From Oscheius dolichura (Eukaryota > Nematoda > Chromadorea > Rhabditida > Rhabditidae): a stretch of DNA of 64,000 nucleotides. A program made the position numbers and the translations under genes. How positions within the stretch are numbered: position 1 is the first letter of the stretch; every line of letters begins with the position of its first letter. The stretch spans positions 1,054,001-1,118,000 of the forward strand of contig OW051497.1 in NCBI GenBank assembly GCA_932521035.1. The letters run 5' to 3'. The notes beneath the pieces were generated by a model. The model did no database searches and was not told the origin of the DNA. It saw nothing but the letters and a program-made list of their open reading frames with translations. This document shows positions 38,501 to 49,003 of the stretch, one piece after another.

Positions 38501-40680
38501 GAACTCGCTGGTGGGTGCTCGGGAGCGTACTGATAGTGACGAAAGTCTTGCTCACTCTGTTAATCCTTGTCCTGTATAACAGGCCCACCCTATGGCCAAC
38601 ACGGTACTAATAATCCTCCGTTGGGTACAAGGCCCATGGAGAAGTTAATTTCCAGAGCATACTTGTAAGGGAACAACTTCTGACACACTGGGAACGTTCC
38701 TGCTGCGTAGGATCCTCGGATTCACTGGAAATTAGAGAATTGGAGACCAGGAAACCACATTATGAGCGCCACAGTTAGGCAACCGCGTCGTTTGTGGCGG
38801 CCACAGCCGACGCGGCTGTCGAATTGTGGCGGGTCTTTCTCTCCTAAACCTTGAAAAACCCCCTTTGGAGCCCAATAACCGGCCAACCGTGTCTATATCC
38901 TAGTTTCTGGCCATCCCAGAGACTGCAGAATTGGCTACCCGATCTTCTTCCCAGCATGGATAGCCGGAAAGCGGCCTCTTCCGCCATGCGGTGGTAATAA
39001 TCCTTTCCTTGGTCAGTAGGTCAATGGTGCCACTATTCTTAGGCATTTCTCTATAAACCGAACTCGCTGGTGGGTGCTCGGGAGCGTACTGATAGTGACG
39101 AAAGTCTTGCTCACTCTGTTAATCCTTGTCCTGTATAACAGGCCCACCCTATGGCCAACACGGTACTAATAATCCTCCGTTGGGTACAAGTCCCATGGAG
39201 AAGTTAATTTCCAGAGCATACTTGTAAGGGAACAGCTTCTGACACACTGGGAATGTTCCTGATGCGTAGGATCCTTGGATTCACTGGAAATTAGAGAATT
39301 GGCGACCAGGAAACCACATTATGAGCGCCACAGTTAGGCAACCGCGTCGTTTGTGGCGGCCACAGCCGACGCGGCTGTCGAATTGTGGCGGGTGTTCCAA
39401 TTCTAAACCTTAAAAAACCCCCTTTGGAGCCCAATAACCGGCCAACCGAGTCTATATCCTAGTTTCTGGCCATCCCAGAAACTGCAGAATTAGCTACCCG
39501 ATCTTCTTCCCAGCATGGATAGCCGGAAAGCGGCCTCTTCCGCCATGCGGTGGTAATAATCCTTTCCTTGGTCAGTAGGTCAATGGTGCCACTATTCTTA
39601 GGCATTTCTCTATAAACCGAACTCGCTGGTGGGTGCTCGGGAGCGTACTGATAGTGACGAAAGTCTTGCTCACTCTGTTAATCCTTGTCCTGTATCACAG
39701 GCCCACCCTATGGCCAACACGGTACTAATAATCCCCCCGTTGGGTACAAGGCCCATGGAGAAGTTAATTTCCAGAGCATACTTGTAAGGGAACAGCTTCT
39801 GACACACTGGGAACGTTCCTGATGCGTAGGATCCTCGGATTCATTGGAAATTAGAGAATTGGAGGCCAGGAAACCACAATACGAGCGCCACAGTTAGGCA
39901 ACCGCGTCGTTTGTGGCGGCCACAGCCCACGCGGCTGTCGTATTGTGGCGGGTGTTCCAATTCTAAACCTTAAAAAACCCCCCTTGGAGCCCAATAACCG
40001 GCCAACCGAATCTATATCCTAGGTTCTGGCCATCACAGAAACTGCAGAATTAGCTAGCCGATCTTCTTCCCAGCATGGATAGCCGGAAAGCGGCCTCTTC
40101 CGCCATGCGGTGGTAATAATCCTTTCCTTGGTCAGTAGGTCAATGGTGCCACTATTCTTAGGCATTTCTCTATCAACCGAACTCGCTGGTAGGTGCTCGG
40201 AAGCGTACTGTTAGTGGCGACAGTCTTGCTCACTCTGTTATTCCTTGTCCTGTATGACAGGCCCACCCTATGGCCAACACGGTACTAATAATCCCCCCGT
40301 TGGGTACAAGGCCCATGGAGAAGTTAATTTCCAGAGCATACTTGTAAGGGAACAGCTTCTGACACACTGGGAACGTTCCTGCTGCGTAGGATCCTCGGAT
40401 TCACTGGAAATTAGAGAATTGGAGACCAGGAAACCACATTATGAGCGCCACAGTTAGGCAACCGCGTCGTTTGTGGCGGCCACAGCCGACGCGGCCGTCG
40501 AATTGCGGCGGGTCTTCCTCTCCTAAACCTTGAAAAACCCTCTTTGGAGCCCAATAACCGGCCAACCGTGTCTGTATCCTAGTTTCTGGCCATCCCAGAA
40601 ACTGCAGAATTAGCTACCCGATCTTCTTGCCAGCATGGATAGTCGAAAAGCGGCCTCTTCCTCCGTGCGGTGGTAATAAT

Positions 40681-41826
40681 TCTGCAGTTTCTGGTATGGC
40701 CAGAAACTAGGATATAGACTCGGTTGGCCGGTTATTGGGCTCCAAAGGGGGTTTTTTAAGGTTTAGGAGAGGAAGACCCGCCACAATTCGACAGCCGCGT
40801 CGGCTGTGGCCGCCACAAACGACGCGGTTGCCTAACTGTGGCGCTCATAATGTGGTTTCCTAGTCTCCAATTCTCTAATTTCCAGTGAATCCGAGGATCC
40901 TACGCATCAGGAACGTTCCCAGAGTGTCAGAAGCTGTTCCCTTGCAAGTATGCTCTGGAAATTAACTTCTCCATGGGACTTGTACCCAACGGAGGATTAT
41001 TAGTACCGTGTGGGCCATAGGGTGGGCCTGTGATACAGGACAAGGGTTAACAGAGTGAGCAAGACTGTCGTCACTATCAGGACGCTCCCCAGCACCCACC
41101 AGGAGGAGGAAGAGGCCGCTTTCCGGCTATCCATGCTGGCAAGAAGATCGGGTAGCTAATTCTGCAGTTTCTCGGATGGCCAGAAACTAGGATATAGACT
41201 CGGTTGGCCGGTTATTGGGCTCCAAAGGGGGTTTTTCAAGGTTTAGGAGAGGAAGACCCGCCACAATTCGACAGCCGCGTCGGCTGTGGCCGCCACAAAC
41301 GACGCGATTGCCTAACTGTGGCGCTCATAATGTGGTTTCCTAGTCTCCAATTCTCTAATTTCCAGTGAATCCGGGGATCCTACGCATCAGGAACGTTCCC
41401 AGTGTGTCAGAAGCTGTTCCCTTACAAGTATGCTCTGGAAATTAACTTCTCCATGGGACGTGTACCCAACGGGGGGATTATTAGTTCCGTGTTGGCCATA
41501 GGGTGGGCCTGTGATACAGGACAAGGGTTAACAGAGTGAGCAAGACTGTCGTCACTATCAGTACGCTCCCCAGCCATGCTGGCAAGGGTAGCTAATTCTG
41601 CAGTTTCTGGGATGGCCAGAAACTAGGATACAGACACGGTTGGCCGGTTATTGGGCTCCAAAGGGGGTTTTTCATGGTTTAGGAGAGGAAGACCCGCCGC
41701 AATTCGACAGCCGCGTCGGCTGTGGCCGCCACAAACGACGCGGTTGCCTATCTGTGGCGCTCATAATGCGGTTTCCAGGTCTCCAATTCTCTAATTTCCA
41801 GTGAATCCGAGGATCCTAGGTTTAGG
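40681..41826 (-). repeat. array units in inverted orientation
   Basis: At 40680/40681 the orientation flips: the sequence continues as the reverse complement of the unit (TCTGCAGTTTCTGG..., CGCCACAAACGACGCGG). About two and a half inverted units follow, the last broken off near GGATCCTAGG. The junction makes a large inverted repeat with the preceding forward units, with essentially no spacer. Confidence 0.9.
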
Positions 41827-41909
41827 AGAGGAAGACCACTCTGTTAATCCTTGTCCTGTATCACAGGCCCACCCTATGGCCAACGGTACTAATAATCCCC
41901 CTTTTTTGT
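41827..41909 (+). repeat. forward array fragment at the right edge of the main array
   Basis: A short forward piece, CTCTGTTAATCCTTGTCCTG to ACTAATAATCCCC, followed by CTTTTTTGTGAC. The same unit end followed by TTTTTTGTGAC occurs at the end of the second array block (about 46955-46973), so this may be the natural end of the repeat. Confidence 0.75.
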
Positions 41910-41933
41910 GACGAATGCCCGCGGGCATTCGTC
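41910..41933. repeat. perfect 24-bp palindrome at array edge
   Basis: GACGAATGCCCG is followed directly by its exact reverse complement; the centre is CCGCGG. It sits right after the last array fragment. The second array block ends with the same flank but with 8 nt missing from the left arm (GTGACCCGGGCATTCGTCC at about 46971-46989), so the palindrome is broken there. Confidence 0.9.
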
Positions 41934-42168
41934 CTCGGAGACTTCGATGGGTCTTATTGAAACCAAGAGTCGTCTAATACATACGAGTATCTAGAATAAT
42001 CAAAAGTTATTTATTTCCATAAAAGGGTGGGCAATAATGTGCTCCTCGAAAACCCAACCTATGGGCAGGGTTTTCTTGAATGGTTGAACTCGGGGAAATA
42101 GGAAGAGGGAAACTTTTGAACACAACCTCTCTTATCCATTCACCTCCCAGAACAGAAGATTACCCAGC
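41934..42168. other. 3' flank of the receptor gene
   Basis: Contains the likely polyadenylation signal of the minus-strand receptor (TTTATT on the plus strand at 42010-42015). Nothing else recognised. Confidence 0.5.
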
Positions 42169-43386
42169 TTAGGAAATTCTTCCTGAGCTCGAAACAGTCG
42201 TAACGTTAGCAGGATTGATCTTGAAGATCATTCTCAGCCCCTTTCTCAGCTCTTTGTTTATAGCCAGAAGGGAAATACTGTTACAGCAGCCTTGATACTG
42301 ATAGTGTATAACAAATGGAGATCATTGCTCACCGGCAATCATTAACGTGGAGAAGTAGAAAGGCCCTATAACGTTGAAAACTGTCAATCCAGCTGATTGG
42401 AACAGAATAATTATGCTCGGAACGGTGATGAACATTCCGGAGAGGAGGGAGCACATGGCCACTCGATTTGCCTGAAAATCTTATTCCTAACTGAATGGCG
42501 CGGAATTATTAAAGGGTTATGGTACCCTCCCAAGTTCTTCTGATATTACACATGGATCTCAAACAGCTTCCTGAACCACTTTACCTTATAAAATTTCTGC
42601 TGATCCTGCCCATTCATTTCGGAAGAAGTCGCCAGTGACAATCTCTTCAGTTTAACGATTAGCAAAATAGTGAGAAGCATTAGGAGGATGCCAAAAAACT
42701 AAATAAAGAATTGATATGTCAAGATAATGAACATTACCCCGTTAGAGAACCCACTGAACTGGCGATATCTTTCGCTGAGAAAACATCCAAGAGCAGCACA
42801 ATCCGGAATTCTTTTTAGTGGGCTAAAGTGCCACACACAAACGTAGTCCAATGTACCGATTGCCACAGCCGATAGAGCAATAGCATAGCCATATATCTGA
42901 TGATTTGTGGAGACATATGTGGATGGGAGGTAGATTGCCTTAAAAATTGTTGCCGTCAGTTACAATTGGAGGAGTAATTACGATAAAACGGTCTACAGCA
43001 ATCCCCAGGAGTATAAGAATACTCCCTTTGATGTGAACCATTCCAGCAAAGTCTGTGGCGAAGACAAGTACAGGGTCGTAATTTAATTGAACATTATTCC
43101 ATCCTGATAGGAGATAGATGGTATACGGTAGTCCTGAAACTATTCTACCGGACAGAGACATGAACCAACCGAGAACATAGGTCAAGAAGTCAAAGATAAC
43201 CAGGACATGCAGTAATAAGAGACTTTTCTTCTTGATTAATCTTATTTTACTGAAGGGGGAACTAAAGCTTTGGGTGTTGCAGTATACTCACATGGATATG
43301 AATAAGAATAAACCAGTAGCAATGGCCCCAATGATAATAAGAACCTGGTTCAGCAAGAGAGTGAAGAGTATAGCCTCTAGAGACAT
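42169..43386 (-). CDS. seven-transmembrane chemoreceptor-type GPCR (312 aa)
   Basis: Six exons on the minus strand: 43386-43292, 43249-42982, 42938-42738, 42698-42585, 42471-42333, 42290-42169. Introns are 42, 43, 39, 113 and 42 nt, all GT-AG, and all phases agree. Landmarks: TM1 with IIIGAIATGLFLF, basic loop IRLIKKK, TM2 LLLLHVLVIFDFLTYVLG, TM3 ending in the DRF variant of the DRY motif (DRFIAIYLPSTY), TM4-TM5, TM6 after KFYKANRVAMCSLLSG, TM7 CCNSISLLAINKELRKGL in place of NPxxY, and a short Ser-rich tail. Length and layout fit nematode serpentine chemoreceptors; the subfamily (Srsx-like) is a guess. The role would be ligand sensing at a sensory-neuron membrane. An in-frame TAG lies upstream of the chosen ATG, supporting this start. 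The gene looks intact. Confidence 0.85.
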
Positions 43387-43792
43387 GCCACCTTGGGTGA
43401 AATGGAATGACGAAATGAAAGTGTTCTCTTTTCGACGATGTATGAGCTAGATCTATTTGTAATCAACGGATTATCAAAGTCATAGGATTACCTTTTCTGT
43501 TGTGATTCTCTTGAAATGAATGAGGGGATATCGGATAGATTATCCAGGCGGAAAAGGGTAACACACTGAAGAGGCATATCACAGAGGAAATGAACTGAAT
43601 CCGTCATGACGATAAATGCTGACAAAGGGGTTTCCGCCTTGGCTCTTACTTTTTTTGCTGCCCAGTGAACATGGTAGGTTAGGCTGACATTCTAATAATC
43701 TATTGCTCCTAGGGTACGAACTACTTCTGCCATTTGAGGTTTACTAAACCGATCATATGCCTTGCAGGCAAACTGTACTACAGCTAGGACGA
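43387..43792. other. 5' flank of the receptor gene
   Basis: On the minus strand a possible upstream exon ends near 43490 at a GTAATCC donor, with a matching acceptor near 43450. The join is out of phase with the receptor reading frame, so it could at most be untranslated leader. A short minus-strand frame at 43692-43898 has a hydrophobic stretch (VFIVLAVVQFACKAY) but runs into R2 and is not claimed. Confidence 0.35.
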
Positions 43793-44135
43793 TAAAAACG
43801 TAGCTACTTAGGTTTATCGGCAAAGGGTTGCTAACTTTGTGATAAAAACGACAGCCACAGTTAGACAGCCGTGTGTCGGTTGTGGCGGCCGTGTCCAAGG
43901 TCTAACGGGTAGGGTTGTTGTTTCGCTCTCTCGCAGTTTCGTTGTCGTATAACCCTGTACAAACGTTGATTTTAATTGTAGGTCACACCATTGCCTCCCG
44001 AATGCTACCAAAAAATATAGAAAAAGTCCCCTCTAGTGTTCCCTAGCATTAAAAACGAATAACGCTTCGCAGAACGACGGGCGCGCCAATTTCGAGCGCC
44101 TGAACAAATGGCGACGGGCGCGCCAATTTCGAGCG
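43793..44135 (+). repeat. dispersed repeat R2, copy 3, with a 37-bp tandem duplication at its end
   Basis: Nearly identical to 44665-44985, including the flanking GGCAAAGGGTTGCTAACTTTG before the R2 start, so the flank was duplicated together with R2 (offset 872 nt). At its 3' end the 37-nt block starting CGACGGGCGCGCCAATTTCG occurs twice in tandem (44075 and 44112). Confidence 0.85.
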
Positions 44136-44271
44136 CCGGAACAAATGGCTGTGACGATGATGACGCCCACAACAGAAGTACTACACCTCGAGGCTCAATT
44201 TCGGTGCTTTAGGCGTAACAGGACCCCGTCACCAGTGTTATGATACGGCAGCGACATCTGTATAGGTGGGA

Positions 44272-44492
44272 CTAACCGGTCAAATAAGTGACCAAATTGA
44301 GAGCCACCAGCGAATGTAAAAGACGAAGGGTCGCCCTTCTGATCAGATTCCTTTTTCTAAACATTATTATCCCCCGTTTTCTGGCGCTAATCCTTACACA
44401 GAAACGAGAAGCAGCAGTGTACAAGAAGTGATTCCAATAAAGAGAAGAATATGGTTCAAAATGAATGTGAATAATGCCAGCTCGTTAGCCAT
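44272..44492 (-). pseudogene. 7TM receptor paralog, first two exons only
   Basis: Exon 1 (44492-44398) is 95 nt, exactly the length of exon 1 of the intact receptor, and encodes MANELALFTFILNHILLFIG, parallel to MSLEAILFTLLLNQVLIIIG. A 41-nt GT-AG intron (44397-44357) leads in the same phase to exon 2 (NLIRRATLRLLHSLVALNLV...), which hits a TAG at 44274-44272 where the intact gene has Trp. R2 sequence begins soon after, and no further receptor exons were found. This is a dead tandem copy. Confidence 0.7.
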
Positions 44493-44664
44493 GGTCTAAA
44501 AGAGTAGAAGAATTAGACATTATTGGCCGGCCTTGGGAAACGTAGGCATGGTTGTAAGGTCAATTCCCACAGATTCACTTTCCCACAAGGTCTTGGAGAG
44601 CTAATTGCTCGCAGTTTAGGAAAACGTAGCAGGGGAAGTATTAGCTGTCATAAATCTAGGGCCA

Positions 44665-45660
44665 TAAAACCATAGCTACTTAGATTTATCGGCAAAGGGT
44701 TGCTAACTTTGTGATAAAAACGACAGCCACAGTTAGACAGCCGTGTGTCGGTTGTGGCGGCCGTGTCCAAGGTCTAACGGGTAGGGTTGTTGTTTCGCTC
44801 TCTCGCAGTTTCGTTGTCGTATAACCCTGTACAAACGTTGATTTTAATTGTAGGTCACACCATTGCCTCCCGAATGCTACCAAAAAATATAGAAAAAGTC
44901 CCCTCTAGTGTTCCCTAGCATTAAAAACGAATAACGCTTCGCAGAACGACGGGCGCGCCAATTTCGAGCGCCTGCACACGTAGAAAGTCGGCAGCAGCCG
45001 CACCTGTAATCCAGCGGCGCCGGCGCAGCCTCTTCCAGCCCATTTCTTTTTTTTTTTTACTTTTTTTGCTTGTTTTTACTGCTTACTTCATTTTAAATAC
45101 AAATTCTTGTTTTTTCTTGCTAAAAAAGTGATTGAGTCACAATTTTTTTATTTTAGACATAATGCCCAGTTCTACATTTACTACGTCTTCAACTTCTCTT
45201 TCGGAACCGTCCATTGTCGATTCCGACCATAGCCTCTTCGGGATTCCGGATGTTTTTGCGGTAGGATTTGTACACATACATGTTTATGATCAAATTAGGA
45301 CGGGTATGAGAGTACGGATAGTGAAAGGGCCTTCTTCGACTCACAGCAGCCAGAAGTCGTTTTTGTTGGTGTAGTCGAGCCGGAGGTTAGTTACTTCTTT
45401 CTAACTTGACTTATTTTGAGTTTAGATAGTTGTAGTGACCCAGGTTGGCAAGATGAGCTTCTCCCTCCGCGGTTGTTACAACGTTGATTAAATGTTTTAT
45501 AATATTCTAGTTTGTTTGCTATTACTCTATCGTTTTCGATATCGATATTCCTCTTTCGTTCTTTAATGTTGATTTTTTAGGAACTGGGTCTAGACTTCGA
45601 TGATGGGAATGGTAAAACCTTCCTGAGGATGGTCGCCGCCTAAAGAAAAAGGCTTTTCTA
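44665..45660 (+). repeat. dispersed repeat R2, copy 4, long form with small gene
   Basis: R2 start and body as in copy 1, then the small acidic gene (45162-45491) and a 3' flank that still resembles the flank of copy 1 (both contain TGATGGGAA, at 9272 and 45600). It differs from copy 1 by a T-rich insert of about 110 nt before the gene's start codon. Confidence 0.7.
45162..45491 (+). CDS. small acidic protein carried by R2, copy B (83 aa)
   Basis: Exons 45162-45260, 45299-45385, 45426-45491; introns of 38 and 40 nt, GT-AG, phase 0. The ATG lies five bases after TTTTATTTTAG (AG 45155-45156), the same arrangement as other genes here, suggesting trans-splicing. The product is Ser/Thr-rich at the N-terminus, acidic in the middle (VDSDHSLFGIPDVFA, DGYESTDSERAFFDS) and hydrophobic/basic at the end (EIVVVTQVGKMSFSLRG). 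No signal peptide or transmembrane segment. Conservation with copy A in frame, splice sites and last-exon length supports coding. Not recognised; it could be an element-encoded or captured gene. Confidence 0.6.
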
Positions 45661-45954
45661 CTTTTCAAATGGGGATCGATATTATTTTCTAGAGTATACT
45701 CGTAAGAGAAGAGTTTCTACCACACTGGGGACGTTCCCGATCAAGGCTGTGCGCATCCAAAAGTTCGGGACCGGATCCCCATCGGATCGATCCGGTAAAA
45801 TTGAGGATCCGGATCGGATCTTGACCAAAATTTTCCCGACTAAATTTACCAAATTTCCGCTTTATTTTTGCTAATACCGTTCTTTTCTGCTCCTGAATGT
45901 CGTTCTAACCGTATCATTCATCATTTCAGTGCTAAAATTCCACTTTCTTGTGTA
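45661..45954. other. spacer with an array-unit fragment and a GGATC-rich stretch
   Basis: About 45685-45750 resembles a diverged piece of the array unit (TAGAGTATACTCGTAAGAGA and ACTGGGGACGTTCCCGATC). About 45770-45832 is rich in GGATC/CGGATC repeats in both orientations. No gene. Confidence 0.6.
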
Positions 45955-46965
45955 TCACAGGCCCACCCTATGGCCAACACGGTACTAAATCCCCCCGTTG
46001 GGTACAAGGCCCATGGAGAAGTTAATTTCTAGAGTATACTCGTAAGGGAAGAGCTTCTGACACACTGGGAACATTGCTGATGCGTAGGATCCTCGGATTC
46101 ACTGGAAATTAGAGAATTGGAGACCAGGAAACCACAATATGGCCACAGCCGACGCGACTGTCAAATTGTGGCGGGTCTTCCTCTCCTAAACTTTAAAAAA
46201 CCCCCTTCGGAGCCCAGTAACCGGCCAACCGAGTCTATATCCTAGTTTCTGGCCATCCCAGAGACTGCAGAATTGGCTACCCGATCTTCTTCCCAGCATG
46301 GATAGCCGGAAAGCGGCCTCTTCCGCCATGCGGTGGTAATAATCCTCTCCTTGGTCAGTAGGTCAATGGTGCCACTATTCTTAGGCATTTCTCTATAAAC
46401 CGAACTCGCTATTGGGTGCTCGGGAGCGTACTGATAGTGACCAAAGTCTTGCTCACTCTGTTAATCCTTGTCCTGTATCACAGGCCCACCCTATGGCCCA
46501 CAGGGTACTAATAATCCTCCGTTGGGTACAAGGCCCATGGAGAAGTTAATTTCTAGAGCATACTTGTATGGGAACAGCTTCTGACACACTGGGAACGTTC
46601 CTGATGCGTAGGATCCTCGGATTCACTGGAAATTAGAGAATTGGAGACCAGGAAACCACAATATGGCCACAGCCGACGCGACTGTCAAATTGTTGCGGGT
46701 CTTCCTCTCCTAAACTTTAAAAAACCCCCTTCGGAGCCCAGTAACCGGCCAATCGAATCTATATCCTAGTTTCTGGCCATCCCAGAGACTGTAGAATTAG
46801 CTACCCGATCTTCTTCCCAGCATGAATAACCGGAAAGCGGCCTCTTCCTCCTCCTGGTGGGGGCTGGGGAACGTACTGATAGTGACGACAGTCTTACTCA
46901 CTCTGTGAATCCTTGTCCTATATCACAGGCCTGCCCTATGGCCAACACGGTACTAATAATCCCCT
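45955..46965 (+). repeat. second, short block of the tandem array
   Basis: About two forward units of the long type plus a partial one. They are more diverged than the main array: each unit lacks the CGCCACAGTTAGGCAACC half of the palindromic module and carries GACGCGACTGTCAAATTG instead of the usual palindrome. The block ends in the same TTTTTTGTGAC flank as the main array. It may be an older, isolated offshoot. Confidence 0.9.
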
Positions 46966-47995
46966 TTTTTGTGACCCGGGCATTCGTCCTCGGATGGGTC
47001 AGCTCTGATGATGACTGGTCCAGTGATGAGGAAGATTAAGCTTCTGTTAGTAATTTTTATAAGACATTATTCTTTCTCAAATCCTTTCTATTCTCGTCGT
47101 TTTATCGATGGTTCCTATTTTGTCGTTTTGCAGCATTCGCTTTTCAATTCGAATTTCCACTTACGTTGTCGTCTTGAATTAATCCTTTCTCCTTGTTTCC
47201 TCTTTCCGGCAGTATGTAACCAATAAGGCCCACTTTTTTTAGAGCATGAATCAAAGGCAATATTCAACTCCTTTGGGGTCCGAAGAGTGAGAACTTTCTT
47301 CTTTATGCAAAGGGACCACACATGGTAGAACCCCAGACTCGCTCCGGCTTTACCCGTTCTTATCCTACCCTAATAATGGGCAGATGTCTGTGTGTCTGTC
47401 TGTCCGTCAGATCTGTCGTTGTGTAGATGGACAGGTCAAATGGGAAAAAAGCAGAAAATTTCGACCGTTAAATCTTTTCGACTGTCAAAATTGTATTCCA
47501 AACGCGTCCAAAGGCCGCCGGAGGCATACTAGTAATTAATAGTTTAAGTCGCAAATAATACCTTTGGGATTCCATTCGATACGTATAAACGCTCCAGCGG
47601 GCACTGAACGTAGCGCATACTTCTCCGTGTTGTCGGAGGCCGAGGGCAGGGCATCGGGGATATCGGACTACCATTACTGCCATGTCAAGTATATGTGTTT
47701 TCCTTTTCCTGTAGAATTTTACCACAGAACAATCTTATTAGAGGGGTACAACAGCGAAGGCAATTCAACAGAGCCCTGCTGGTCTAGGACCGTTTAGTTT
47801 TTGTAGAATAATAAGGTGGCTACGTTGAGGAAGAAGGCTAAACAATAATGGTGTCACTGACTAGTTACGAGTGCAGTTGTGCGGTTGCGGGCGGGCATCC
47901 CCATTGCACATTTCAACCGCTTTCGAATGTTAGGAAACACTAGAGGCGGTGTTTTTTAAATTATTTGGTATTATCCAAGATTTCCAACAGAAGAG
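46966..47995. other. intergenic region
   Basis: Contains the broken palindrome flank, a short acidic open end (SSDDDWSSDEED, stop near 47039) that is an extension of array sequence, and a TGTCTG/TGTGTG-rich simple stretch at about 47382-47415. Overlapping frames at 47468-47797 on both strands lack splice or start context. No gene is claimed. Confidence 0.4.
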
Positions 47996-49003
47996 CAGCT
48001 CCTCCATTTCTGGCCTCTTTCAAGAAGATCTGTACCATTGGAGAGACTCCTTGTTTAGATGACATCAGCCCGACTATCCCCATTCCCTCCCTTGACGACA
48101 CACATTTGCACATAAAAGCTATTTATTAAAGGTTTTGTAATGCTTGAATTTCTGCGAAGAGGAGACTATCCATATTAGGCCATGTATATAAAGTCCAGCC
48201 CAGGCTGTGGCAACAATAAAAATCACAAGGCTTATAATAAACGGACAGTGTGGATAGAGCCGTTTTTGAGGATGAGGCAATCATTGGGCATCTGAAATTA
48301 GATGTATATAGTCTATGGAAACATTTACCATTCAATGAACATAACGACTCTCGTACTCGCTTTGGAAGCGAGGACGCTGGATTATCTCTATGAAAGAGAT
48401 TAACTTATGAAAGAGGCCCGTGGGTCACTTGGGTAGCAGAGGACTTCCGTAACTGTTATCATAGGGAACTACTAGATAGTCGAGAGATCATTCCATCATT
48501 CAATACATCAGTGGAAAGAGCAACAATATATGCGTCGCTGAAATATGAACATTATTTAAAGAGCTTAAGCCGGACGAGGGAGGCGGTAAAAGGGGCAAGG
48601 GAGTGGTAGCTCTAGACGGCTGGGAAAGGCAGGAGGCTTCGATCGACTGGGGCTCCCTGGCAGCGGAGGGAGGAGTCTGCCCGAGGAGGAGCGGCAGCCG
48701 AGGGGGATCAATAGCACCTGATTAGGGAGACAGAAAGCCGTGTCCATGACAACCAGACGGCTCGCGGCCCGTGACGGCTATCAGAAAACGAAAACAACGC
48801 CATCGGGGGGCGTCTATACGACTAAATAGGGGAAGACGGCCATCAAATAGTGTGACTGGGGGTGAGGAACAATACAGAAGGGCTAATCATTTATTTCATT
48901 TCTCTGTTTCAAACAGGACTCCTCGCCTTCCAATAGGATGTAATCTCTCCTCTTCCGCCATCTTTTAAAGGTAACACATGCTGCTATAGCAAATATTACG
49001 TTC
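47996..49003 (-). repeat. right arm of the 1-kb inverted duplication
   Basis: Reverse-complement copy of 3956-4957 with few differences. It includes the end of the esterase transmembrane exon on the minus strand (FAIAACVTFKRWRKRRDY..., stop 48885-48883), truncated at the duplication boundary, so that part is a pseudogene fragment. Confidence 0.85.

Larger units (their letters stand above)
10134..40680 (+). repeat. satellite-like tandem array, ~62 forward units in four length classes
   Basis: Head-to-tail repeats counted by the landmark ACAGTTAGGCAACCGCGTCG (first at 10261, last at 40448). Spacing falls into four classes: about 559-560, 480, 443 (437 variant) and 371 nt. The classes share a core of about 330 nt running from GTTAATTTCCAGAGCATACT to the GATCTTCTTGCCAGCATGG region and differ in the block after it: the 559 class has an extra stretch containing TTCCGCCATGCGGTGGTAA, the 480 class has CCTTCCTCCTCCTGGTGGG, and the 371 class lacks the hydrophobic-coding stretch and joins GGTGGGTGCGAAGGCCCATG. 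Each core has nested palindromes (CAGCCGACGCGGCTG inside CCACAG...TGTGG). Units are very similar to one another, which implies recent homogenisation. No transposase or convincing gene lies inside. Confidence 0.95.

Noticed and set aside
10134..40680. CRISPR-like array
   Set aside because: Units are 371-560 nt with no short repeat-spacer alternation and no cas genes; the window is eukaryotic.
46857..47039. 60-codon frame ending in an acidic tail SSDDDWSSDEED
   Set aside because: Most of it is array sequence read out of the second block; only the last residues are unique, and there is no start or splice support.
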